Source: an uncultured Oscillibacter sp.
GTDB lineage: Bacteria; Bacillota; Clostridia; Oscillospirales; Oscillospiraceae
Length of the DNA stretch: 37,661 nucleotides
Direction: 5' to 3'
NCBI GenBank assembly: GCA_902476875.1
Contig: CABSFC010000016.1
Span: 1-37,661 of the forward strand
The notes beneath the pieces were generated by a model, which did no database searches, was not told where the DNA came from, and saw only the letters and a list, made by a program, of their open reading frames with translations. Below are positions 31,157 to 37,661 of this stretch, in pieces. Position 1 is the stretch's first letter. Every line of letters starts with the position of its first letter. The translations under genes and the position numbers were made by a program.

Positions 31157-32335
31157 TCAGCCCAGCGCCTTTTTCATGATGGCAAGGCCCTGATCCATCT
31201 CCTCCTTGGTGATGACCAGCGGCGGCAGCAGACGCATGCCCGGTCCGGCAGTCAGCACTAGCAGGCCGTTTTCAAGGAGCTTGTTGGCGATCTCGCCCTT
31301 TTGATAGCCCTCCTTGACCTCGATGCCGATCATCAGGCCCAGACCCCGGGTCTTTCCAAAGCAGGGCAGGTCCAGGGCCTCGATGCCCTGACGCAGGTAG
31401 GCGCCCTTGGCCTTGACCTCCTCCAGGAACGCGTCGGTCAGGGTCTCCTGCACCACCAGGCCCGCGGCGGCGCAGACGGGGTTGGCGCCAAACGTGGTGG
31501 CGTGGGTGCCGGGGCCGAGCACGTCCCGGCACTTTCCGCCGGCCAGGATGCCGCTCATGGGCAAACCCCCGGCGATGCCCTTGGCGAAGGACACCACGTC
31601 CGGCAGAATACCGTACTGCTGGAAAGCGAAGAGGCTGCCCGTCCGGCCCACGCCGGTCTGGACCTCGTCCACCAGCAGCAGCCAGTCCCGCTTTTCGCAC
31701 AGCTTGGCTACCGCCTGCACGTAATCCCTGTCCAGGGGCAGCACGCCGCCCTCGCCCTGGACCACCTCCATCATGACGGCGCACACGTCGTCTCCGGCGG
31801 CGGATTCCAGAGACTCCAAACTGTTGGCGTCGGCGTAGCGGAAGCCCTCGGTGAAGGGAAAGAAGTAGTTGTGGAACACCTCCTGGCCGGTGGCCATCAG
31901 GGTGGTGATGGTGCGGCCGTGGAAGGAGTTGTTCAAGGTGATGATGGTGGCGCGGCCCTTGCCGTACTTGTCGAAGCTGTATTTTCTCGCCAGCTTGATC
32001 ATGCCCTCGTTGGCCTCGCCGCCGCCGTTGGCGAAGAACACACAGCTCTCGCCGGTGCGCTTGCACAGCACCTCCGCCAGCCTGGCGGGGGGCTCTGTGT
32101 AGAATAAATTGGATACATGTGCCAATTTATTGGCCTGTTTTGTGATCGCCTCCACCCAGGGCTGATAGCCGTAGCCCAAATCGGTGACGCCGATGCCGCT
32201 GGTGAAGTCGATGTAGGCGTTGCCCTCCGGGTCATAGAGGGTCGCCCCCCGGCCGTGGTCGATGACCACGGGGAAGCGGCCATAGGTGTTCATGATGTAC
32301 TTGCCCGTCAGGGCCTTGATCTCGTTGGAAGTCAT
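31157..32335 (-). CDS. argD: Acetylornithine aminotransferase
   Basis: PLP-dependent transaminase of the arginine route (N-acetylglutamate semialdehyde to N-acetylornithine); 392 residues. It begins with the family pattern YIMNTYGRFPVVIDHGRGA. The PLP lysine is Lys252 (SFAKGIAGGLPM), and the Asp contact is in LLVDEVQTGVGRTG. The PLP phosphate loop reads FANGGGEANEGMIKLAR, where many family members have NSGAEANE. ATG 32333-32335 comes one base after the argB stop, with AAGGAGG inside the argB end, so the two are tightly coupled. Confidence 0.96.
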   Translation of the reverse strand: MTSNEIKALTGKYIMNTYGRFPVVIDHGRGATLYDPEGNAYIDFTSGIGVTDLGYGYQPWVEAITKQANKLAHVSNLFYTEPPARLAEVLCKRTGESCVFFANGGGEANEGMIKLARKYSFDKYGKGRATIITLNNSFHGRTITTLMATGQEVFHNYFFPFTEGFRYADANSLESLESAAGDDVCAVMMEVVQGEGGVLPLDRDYVQAVAKLCEKRDWLLLVDEVQTGVGRTGSLFAFQQYGILPDVVSFAKGIAGGLPMSGILAGGKCRDVLGPGTHATTFGANPVCAAAGLVVQETLTDAFLEEVKAKGAYLRQGIEALDLPCFGKTRGLGLMIGIEVKEGYQKGEIANKLLENGLLVLTAGPGMRLLPPLVITKEEMDQGLAIMKKALG

Positions 32336-32336
32336 G

Positions 32337-33200
32337 TCAGTTCTCCTCCTTCTTCAGCATGGTGCCGATACCCCGGTCGCTGAGCAGCTCGATGAGGATG
32401 GAGTGGGGGATGCGGCCATCCAGGATGTGAACCCGTTCCACGCCGCCGGCGATGGCGTCCACGCAGCACTCCATCTTGGGGATCATACCGCCGGAGACCA
32501 CGCCCTTGACGATCAGCTCCGGCACCTCATAGGTGTGGACCACGTGGATGAGGGTGTCCTCGTCCTTCGGGTCCCGGAGCAGGCCCCGGACGTCCGTCAG
32601 CAGGATCAGCTTCTCCGCGTGGAGGGCCTCCGCCAGCTTGGCGGCGGCGGTGTCGGCGTTGATGTTGTAGGCGGTGTCGGCGTCCATGCCCTGGGCCACG
32701 GTGGAGACCACCGGGATGTAGCCCGTCATCAGGGCGTTCTCCACCGGCTCCGGGTTCACGCCGGTGATCTTTCCAACCAGCCCGTACTTCTCGTCCAGCT
32801 GGACGGCCTGGAACAGCTGCCCGTCCATGCCGCACAGGCCGATGGCCTGCCCGCCCAGGCGGTTCAGCTGGGCCACCAGGTTCTTGTTGACCTTGCCGCA
32901 GAGGATGGACTGCACGATGTCCATGGTCACCTGGTCGGTATAGCGCAGGCCGTCCACGAATTTGGATTCATGGCCGATCTTCTTCAGCATGTCGCTGATC
33001 TCCGGTCCGCCGCCGTGGACCACCACCACCCGGATGCCCACCAGGCTGAGGAGGATAATGTCGCTCATAACGGCCTTGCGCAGCTCTTCGGAGATCATGG
33101 CGTTGCCGCCGTATTTGACCACGATGGTCTTGCCGGTGAATTTTTGAATGTATGGCAGGGCTTCCACCAGGGTCCGCGCCTGTTGCTCGTGAGAAGACAC
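32337..33200 (-). CDS. argB: Acetylglutamate kinase
   Basis: Phosphorylates N-acetylglutamate; 287 residues. Motifs are KYGGNAM (29-35), VVVHGGGPEI (58-67) and the nucleotide site LILLTDVRGLL. An N-terminal helix before the core (QARTLVEALPYIQKF) is the mark of arginine-inhibited hexameric members, so feedback control by arginine is likely (inference from family knowledge). A GTG start at 33198-33200 has AAGGAG at 33211-33216. It lies between argJ (about 103 bases upstream) and argD. The argJ-argB gap holds no clear site. Confidence 0.96.
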   Translation of the reverse strand: MSSHEQQARTLVEALPYIQKFTGKTIVVKYGGNAMISEELRKAVMSDIILLSLVGIRVVVVHGGGPEISDMLKKIGHESKFVDGLRYTDQVTMDIVQSILCGKVNKNLVAQLNRLGGQAIGLCGMDGQLFQAVQLDEKYGLVGKITGVNPEPVENALMTGYIPVVSTVAQGMDADTAYNINADTAAAKLAEALHAEKLILLTDVRGLLRDPKDEDTLIHVVHTYEVPELIVKGVVSGGMIPKMECCVDAIAGGVERVHILDGRIPHSILIELLSDRGIGTMLKKEEN

Positions 33201-33303
33201 GTTCTACACGCTCCTTTTTTGTCCAACGGATTTGCATGAGATGGAGGAGCGGAGCGCGACGATCGATGATCTTCACGCTTCGATCTCCAAGCCTCACGCT
33301 TTC

Positions 33304-34527
33304 TCAGGTTCTGTAGTCCCCGTTGATCTTGATATAGTCATACGTGATGTCGCAGCCCCAGCAGGCGCAGGCGGCGGCGCCCTCGCCCATGGTGATGTTG
33401 ATCTCGATGTCGTGCTCGGTCAAAATCCTCTTGGCGAGTTCCTCGTCAAAGTCCAGGCCCCGGCCCCGCTCACACACGGCGATGTCCCCCGCCGCGCTTG
33501 CAAAGTGGACGTCCACCTTTTCCGGGTCGAAGTCCGCGCCGGAGTAGCCCATGGCGCACAGGACCCGGCCCCAGTTGGCGTCGGCGCCGAAGATGGCGGC
33601 CTTGGTCAGGGTGGAGGAGATGACAGACTTGGCCACGGTCTCGGCCTGGGCCTCGTCCTTCGCCCCGGAGACGGTGCAGGTGATGAGGTGCTTGGCCCCC
33701 TCGCCGTCGGAGGCCATCTTCTTGGCAAGCTCGATGCACAGGGTCTGGAGGGCCTCCAGGAACGCGTCGTAGTCCGGGCCCTTGGCGGTGATGGTCTCAT
33801 TGCCCGCAAGGCCGTTGGCCAGCACCAGGCAGGTGTCATTGGTGGAGGTGTCGCCGTCCACGCTGATGCGGTTGAAGCTGACGCCCACCGTCTCCAGCAG
33901 AGCGGTGCGAATCATTTCCGGAGAAATGTCGCAGTCAGTGGTCAAAAAGCACAACATAGTGCCCATATTGGGGTGGATCATGCCGCTGCCTTTGGCGATG
34001 CCGCCCATGCGCACCGTCTTGCCGCCCACCGTGGTCTCCACCGCCACTTCCTTCTTTTCCGTGTCGGTGGTCATGATGGCGTGGGCCGCCGCGTCGCTGG
34101 CCTCGGCGGAATGGGCCAGCGCCGCGTACAGCTCCGGCACGCCCTCCTCGATGACCTGGACGTTGATGGTCTGGCCGATGACGCCGGTGGAGGACACCAG
34201 CACGTCCTCAGCCTTACAGCCGATGGCCCTGGCCACCGCCGCGCACATCTTCTCGGCGTTCTCCTCCCCGTGGGGGGCGCAGGCGTTGGCGTTGCCGCTG
34301 TTGGCGATGATGGCCCGGGCCCTGCCGTCCGCCAGGTGGGCTTTGTCCACATGGATGGGAGCCGCCTTGACCACGTTCTTGGTGAACACCGCCGCCGCGG
34401 CGCAGTCCACATCGGACACGATCAGAGCCACGTCCTTTTTCCAGGCGGCGTGGGTCTTGACGCCCACGTGAATGCCCGCTGCCCGGAAGCCCTGGGCGGC
34501 GCAGACGCCGCCGTCGATGAATTTCAT
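33304..34527 (-). CDS. argJ: Glutamate N-acetyltransferase / ornithine acetyltransferase
   Basis: Moves the acetyl group from N-acetylornithine to glutamate, closing the acetyl cycle; 407 residues. It is made as a precursor that cuts itself before a Thr: KGSGMIHPNMGTML places this at Thr190. The oxyanion-type region SSTGVIGQ (112-119) is present. The C-terminus YDYIKINGDYRT is typical. ATG 34525-34527 has AAGGAG at 34536-34541; the frame from 34566 is not needed. Whether it can also use acetyl-CoA (bifunctional type) is not readable. No separate argA-like gene is in the window. Confidence 0.96.
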   Translation of the reverse strand: MKFIDGGVCAAQGFRAAGIHVGVKTHAAWKKDVALIVSDVDCAAAAVFTKNVVKAAPIHVDKAHLADGRARAIIANSGNANACAPHGEENAEKMCAAVARAIGCKAEDVLVSSTGVIGQTINVQVIEEGVPELYAALAHSAEASDAAAHAIMTTDTEKKEVAVETTVGGKTVRMGGIAKGSGMIHPNMGTMLCFLTTDCDISPEMIRTALLETVGVSFNRISVDGDTSTNDTCLVLANGLAGNETITAKGPDYDAFLEALQTLCIELAKKMASDGEGAKHLITCTVSGAKDEAQAETVAKSVISSTLTKAAIFGADANWGRVLCAMGYSGADFDPEKVDVHFASAAGDIAVCERGRGLDFDEELAKRILTEHDIEINITMGEGAAACACWGCDITYDYIKINGDYRT

Positions 34528-34540
34528 TCCACTCACTCCT

Positions 34541-35476
34541 TTATTCCAGCCCCGCGGCCTCGTCAAAGCCCAGCATGATGTTCATGTTCTGGACCGCCGC
34601 GCCGGAGGCTCCCTTTCCCAGATTGTCGAACAGGGCAGTGACCGTGATCTGCTCGTCATTGCCCGCCACCTCCAGCTTCAGGCGGTTGGTGCCCGCCAGC
34701 GTGGAGGCATACAGTACCGGCTCGTCGCCGCCGTAGGGCGCCACACTGACAAAGCGCTGTCCGGCGTAATAGTCCGCCAGGGCGTCCCGTAGCTCCTGAC
34801 CGGACACCGGCCTTGCCAGCAGTTCCCGGTGGAGCATGACCGTGGTGGCCATTCCCTTATAAAAATCACCCAAAATGGGAGAAAACACCGGCTTGCGGGT
34901 AAGGCCGCAGACAGCCTGCATCTCCGGCAGGTGCTTGTGGTTCAGGTTCAGACCGTAGATGCGGTGGGATTCATGGCGGGGGTCCCGGTCCGGGGCCTCA
35001 TACTCGGCGATCAGCTTCTTGCCGCCGCCGGAGTAGCCGGTGAGGGAGTAGCAGGTCAGCGGATAGTCCGCCGGGAGGATGCCCAGCCGCACCAGAGGCG
35101 CCACGGAGGAGATGAACCCGGTGGCGTGACAGCCGGGGTTTGCCACGCGCCTGGCCGCCGCGATGGCCTCCCACTGCCCGGGGCACAGCTCCGGGTACCC
35201 ATAGACCCAGGCGGGGTCCGTCCGGTGGGCGGTGGAGGCGTCGATCACCCGGGTGGTGGGGCTCTCGATCAGGCCCACCGCCTCGATGGCCGCCGCGTCC
35301 GGCAGGCACAAAAACACGATGTCCGCCGCGTCCATCAGCTTCTTCCGCTCCGCCGGGTCCTTGCGTTTGTCCTCATCGATCAGCAGCAGGTCGATGTCGC
35401 CGCGGGCGGTGAGACGGTCATAGATCTGGAGGCCCGTGGTGCCTTCTTTTCCGTCGATATATACTTTCGGTTTCAC
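34541..35476 (-). CDS. argC: N-acetyl-gamma-glutamyl-phosphate reductase, short type
   Basis: NADPH-dependent reductase of the arginine route; 311 residues. It begins VKPKVYIDGKEGTTGLQIYD, and the GKEGTTG form is that of the short AGPR class (as in Pseudomonas), not of the longer class of about 345 residues. The catalytic Cys116 is in VANPGCHATGF, and the likely base His in NLNHKHLPEM. GTG 35474-35476 is well spaced from AAAAGGGAA; a GTG three codons earlier would overlap it. The frame continues upstream to 35593 but overlaps argH. The argH stop lies 17 bases upstream and argJ follows closely. Confidence 0.94.
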   Translation of the reverse strand: MKPKVYIDGKEGTTGLQIYDRLTARGDIDLLLIDEDKRKDPAERKKLMDAADIVFLCLPDAAAIEAVGLIESPTTRVIDASTAHRTDPAWVYGYPELCPGQWEAIAAARRVANPGCHATGFISSVAPLVRLGILPADYPLTCYSLTGYSGGGKKLIAEYEAPDRDPRHESHRIYGLNLNHKHLPEMQAVCGLTRKPVFSPILGDFYKGMATTVMLHRELLARPVSGQELRDALADYYAGQRFVSVAPYGGDEPVLYASTLAGTNRLKLEVAGNDEQITVTALFDNLGKGASGAAVQNMNIMLGFDEAAGLE

Positions 35477-35493
35477 AGGGCTCACTTCCCTTT

Positions 35494-36876
35494 TTATTTG
35501 GTATGGGCGCTTACAAACTGTTCCATGGCCTCGATCTGCCTTGTGGTCTCCGCCACGGCGGGGCCGCCGTAGCTGGCGCGCAGGGCCATGCAATTTTCCA
35601 GATTCAGAGCGTCGTAGACATCCTGCTCAAACAAATCGGAGACTTCTTTCAGCTCTTCCAGCGTCAGCTCCTCCAATGTCTTGCCCCGCGCGGTGCAGGC
35701 GGCCACCAGCCTGCCGGTGACGGTGTAGGCGTCCCGGAAGGGCATGCCCTTTTTGGTGAGATAGTCGGCGCAGTCCGTGGCGTTGATGAAGCCCTTGCCC
35801 GCCGCCTTGCGCATGTTCTCCGGCAGCACCTTCATGGTGTCGATCATGGCGGCGAACACAGGGACGCACAGCTCCACGGTGTCGATAGCGTCGAACACCG
35901 GCTCCTTGTCCTCCTGCATGTCCTTGTTGTAGGCCAGGGGCAGGCCCTTCATCACGGTCAGCAAACTCATCAGGTCGCCGTACACCCGGCCCGTCTTGCC
36001 CCGGACCAGCTCGGCAACATCCGGGTTTTTCTTCTGGGGCATGATGGAGGAGCCGGTGGCGTAGGCGTCGTCCAGCTCGATGAACTTGAACTCCCAGCTG
36101 CACCAGAGGATGACCTCCTCGGCGAAGCGGCTCAGGTGCATCATCAAAATCGACAGGGCCGAGAGCAGCTCCAGCGCGTAATCCCGGTCGGAAACGCCGT
36201 CCAGGGAGTTGCTCATGGGGGCGTCAAAGCCCAATGCCCTGGCGGTGTTCCAGCGGTCGATAGGATAGGTGGTCCCCGCCAGGGCGCCGCTGCCCAGAGG
36301 GCACTCGTTAAGGCGCTTGGCGCAGTCCTCCAGCCGGGTCACGTCCCGGGCGAACATATGGGCGTAGGCCATGAGGTGCTGGGCAAAGGAAATGGGCTGC
36401 GCCCGCTGCAAATGAGTATACCCCGGCATAACGGCGGTCTGATACCGCTTCGCCTGTTTGCACAGCACAGTCTCCAGCTCCAGCAGCTGCCCGACAATGA
36501 CGGGGATCTGCTCCCGGACGTACATCCGGAAGTCCAGAGCCACCTGGTCGTTACGGCTGCGGGCGGTGTGGAGCCGCTTCCCCGCGTCGCCGATGCGGGC
36601 GGTCAGCAGGGCCTCCACGTTCATGTGGATATCCTCGTTGTCGGCGGTGAACTCGATCTTTCCCGCCTCCACGTCCTCCAGGATGCCCTGCAAACCGCTG
36701 ATGATGGCGTCGGCGTCCTCCCGGGAGATGATGCCCTGAGCCGCCAGCATGGCGGCGTGGGCCACGGAGCCGGTGATGTCCTCCTGATACAGCCGCTGGT
36801 CGAACGCGATGGACGCGTTCAGGGTATTCACTAAGTCGTCGGTCTCCTTCTGAAACCGGCCGCCCCAAAGTTTCAT
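35494..36876 (-). CDS. argH: Argininosuccinate lyase
   Basis: Splits argininosuccinate into arginine and fumarate; 460 residues. The superfamily signature GSSIMPQKKNPD is at 275-286, with the catalytic Ser in it. The second-site His is His155 (GYTHLQRAQP), and LHTARSRNDQ (102-111) is conserved. ATG 36874-36876 has AAAGGAA just upstream. It follows argG after 84 bases; that gap has GC-rich inverted stretches but no clear terminator. Confidence 0.98.
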   Translation of the reverse strand: MKLWGGRFQKETDDLVNTLNASIAFDQRLYQEDITGSVAHAAMLAAQGIISREDADAIISGLQGILEDVEAGKIEFTADNEDIHMNVEALLTARIGDAGKRLHTARSRNDQVALDFRMYVREQIPVIVGQLLELETVLCKQAKRYQTAVMPGYTHLQRAQPISFAQHLMAYAHMFARDVTRLEDCAKRLNECPLGSGALAGTTYPIDRWNTARALGFDAPMSNSLDGVSDRDYALELLSALSILMMHLSRFAEEVILWCSWEFKFIELDDAYATGSSIMPQKKNPDVAELVRGKTGRVYGDLMSLLTVMKGLPLAYNKDMQEDKEPVFDAIDTVELCVPVFAAMIDTMKVLPENMRKAAGKGFINATDCADYLTKKGMPFRDAYTVTGRLVAACTARGKTLEELTLEELKEVSDLFEQDVYDALNLENCMALRASYGGPAVAETTRQIEAMEQFVSAHTK

Positions 36877-36960
36877 AATGTGTTCCTTTCACCGCAGACG
36901 CGGGGCGAAGAAACTCTCCGTCCCGCAGCCGCGTTTTCTTTTCAAATAGAGGGAGTCCGC

Positions 36961-37661
36961 TTACAGCTTCCCCTGCTCCCGCAGCGCCAGCACGGTGTCG
37001 GGCAGGCCCCACAGGTTGATGAAGCCGGTGGCGTTGGTCTGGTCGTAGGCGCTCTCGTTGAAGGTCACCAGCTCCTCGGAGTACAGGGACTCGGGAGAGG
37101 TGATGGAGGCGGTGATGATGTTGCCCTTGTACAGCTTCAGCTTCACGCTGCCGGTGACGTGCTCCTGGGTCTTGTCGGCGAAGGCGCTGAGGGCCTCCCG
37201 CAGGGGGGTGAACCACTTGCCATTGTAGACCAGGTCCGCGAAGTCCACGGCCAGCTTGGCTTTCATGTGGGCGGTGTCCTTGTCGATGGTGATCATCTCC
37301 AGGCACTGGTGGGCCTTGTAGAGGATGGTGCCGCCGGGAGTCTCATACACGCCCCGGTCCTTCATGCCAACCAGCCGGTTCTCCACGATGTCCAGCAGGC
37401 CGATGCCGTTCTCGCCGCCTAAGCGGTTCAGCTTGCGGATGATGTCGCTGGCCTTCATCTTCTCGCCGTCGATGGCCACGGGCACGCCCTTTTCAAAGTC
37501 CAGGGTGACGTAGGTGGGCGCGTCGGGGGCGGTGATGGGAGAAACGCCCATCTCCAGGAAGCCGGGCTTCTCGTACTGGGGCTCGTTGGCGGGGTCCTCC
37601 AGGTCCAGGCCCTCGTGGCTCAGGTGCCACAGGTTCTTGTCCTTGGAGTAGTTGGTCTCCC
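36961..37661 (-). CDS. argG: Argininosuccinate synthase, 5' end beyond window
   Basis: Joins citrulline and aspartate using ATP; the C-terminal 233 residues are visible. Family landmarks are TNYSKDKNLWHLSHEG, RLGGENGIGLLDIVENRLVGMKDRGVYETPGG and the C-terminal FINLWGLP. The frame is open to 37661, so the internal ATG at 37551 is not the start. It is the first visible gene of the arg cluster; the operon promoter and any ArgR site lie outside the window. Confidence 0.97.
   Translation of the reverse strand, partial: ETNYSKDKNLWHLSHEGLDLEDPANEPQYEKPGFLEMGVSPITAPDAPTYVTLDFEKGVPVAIDGEKMKASDIIRKLNRLGGENGIGLLDIVENRLVGMKDRGVYETPGGTILYKAHQCLEMITIDKDTAHMKAKLAVDFADLVYNGKWFTPLREALSAFADKTQEHVTGSVKLKLYKGNIITASITSPESLYSEELVTFNESAYDQTNATGFINLWGLPDTVLALREQGKL

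Noticed and set aside
33201..33303. Possible repeat in the argJ-argB gap similar to the argD-argF element
   Set aside because: Short GATC-rich inverted bits are present but too weak and not alike enough to support a feature.
36877..36960. Possible terminator or attenuator between argG and argH
   Set aside because: GC-rich arms (near 36899-36940) do not form a convincing stem with a T tract on the transcribed strand.

Overview
The window looks like a chromosomal segment of a GC-rich (by eye about 65 % G+C) anaerobic Firmicute, most likely Clostridia of the Oscillospiraceae type (Flavonifractor, Lawsonibacter or Oscillibacter relatives). The reasons are strong AGGAGG ribosome sites, frequent GTG and TTG starts, short rho-independent terminators, the mix of MATE exporters, AraC regulators and iron alcohol dehydrogenase, and intergenic palindromic repeats of a kind common in gut Clostridia. 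No rRNA, tRNA, CRISPR array or intact transposase was seen.

Layout. 1-3500: the 5' part of an ECF sigma gene, then ychF and a membrane-anchored HtrA protease, all on the minus strand. A hairpin-rich non-coding block lies between ychF and htrA. 3670-9240, plus strand: an FAD-dependent dehydrogenase overlapping a D-2-hydroxyacid dehydrogenase, then an iron-containing alcohol dehydrogenase, a small IS200/IS605-like palindromic remnant, and an AraC regulator. A minus-strand transcription unit for a 19-residue hydrophobic peptide lies just before the AraC gene. 9240-13100: an AraC-MATE operon (minus) divergent from a thyA-dfrA operon (plus). 13110-14880: a MITE-like repeat, an anti-sigma/ECF sigma pair with a recognisable autoregulatory promoter, and a zinc-ribbon membrane protein. 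14857-18970, plus: recG, then an unusual TPR plus metallo-beta-lactamase fusion with an AT-richer N-terminal half. 18981-20846, minus: yfbR and mtaB. 20964-25244, plus: cysteine desulfurase, second MATE, rlmA-like methyltransferase and isochorismatase-family hydrolase. 25249-29952: mnmA (minus), a methyltransferase (plus), an MBL hydrolase and a DUF4349 lipoprotein (minus), and an FMN-dependent hydroxyacid dehydrogenase with a cysteine-rich N-terminus (plus). 30018-37661, minus: the arginine operon argG(partial)-argH-argC-argJ-argB-argD-argF, read in that order.

How the genes work together. The arg cluster covers nearly the whole glutamate-to-arginine route through the acetyl cycle of ArgJ. 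thyA and dfrA form a dTMP/folate pair; yfbR may add to dNMP balance. mtaB, mnmA and a cysteine desulfurase together suggest tRNA thiolation. Two ECF systems are present. Both ECF sigma genes and the DUF4349 lipoprotein gene carry AAC/CGT(C,G)-type promoters, and the first sigma gene and the DUF4349 gene share a 10-base -35 region, which suggests a small envelope-stress regulon.

Most noteworthy are the TPR-MBL fusion, the 19-residue peptide unit, the shared ECF-type promoters, a MITE whose terminal repeat supplies the stop codon of the anti-sigma gene, and the Cys-rich FMN enzyme. All functional calls come from reading motifs; no database search was possible.
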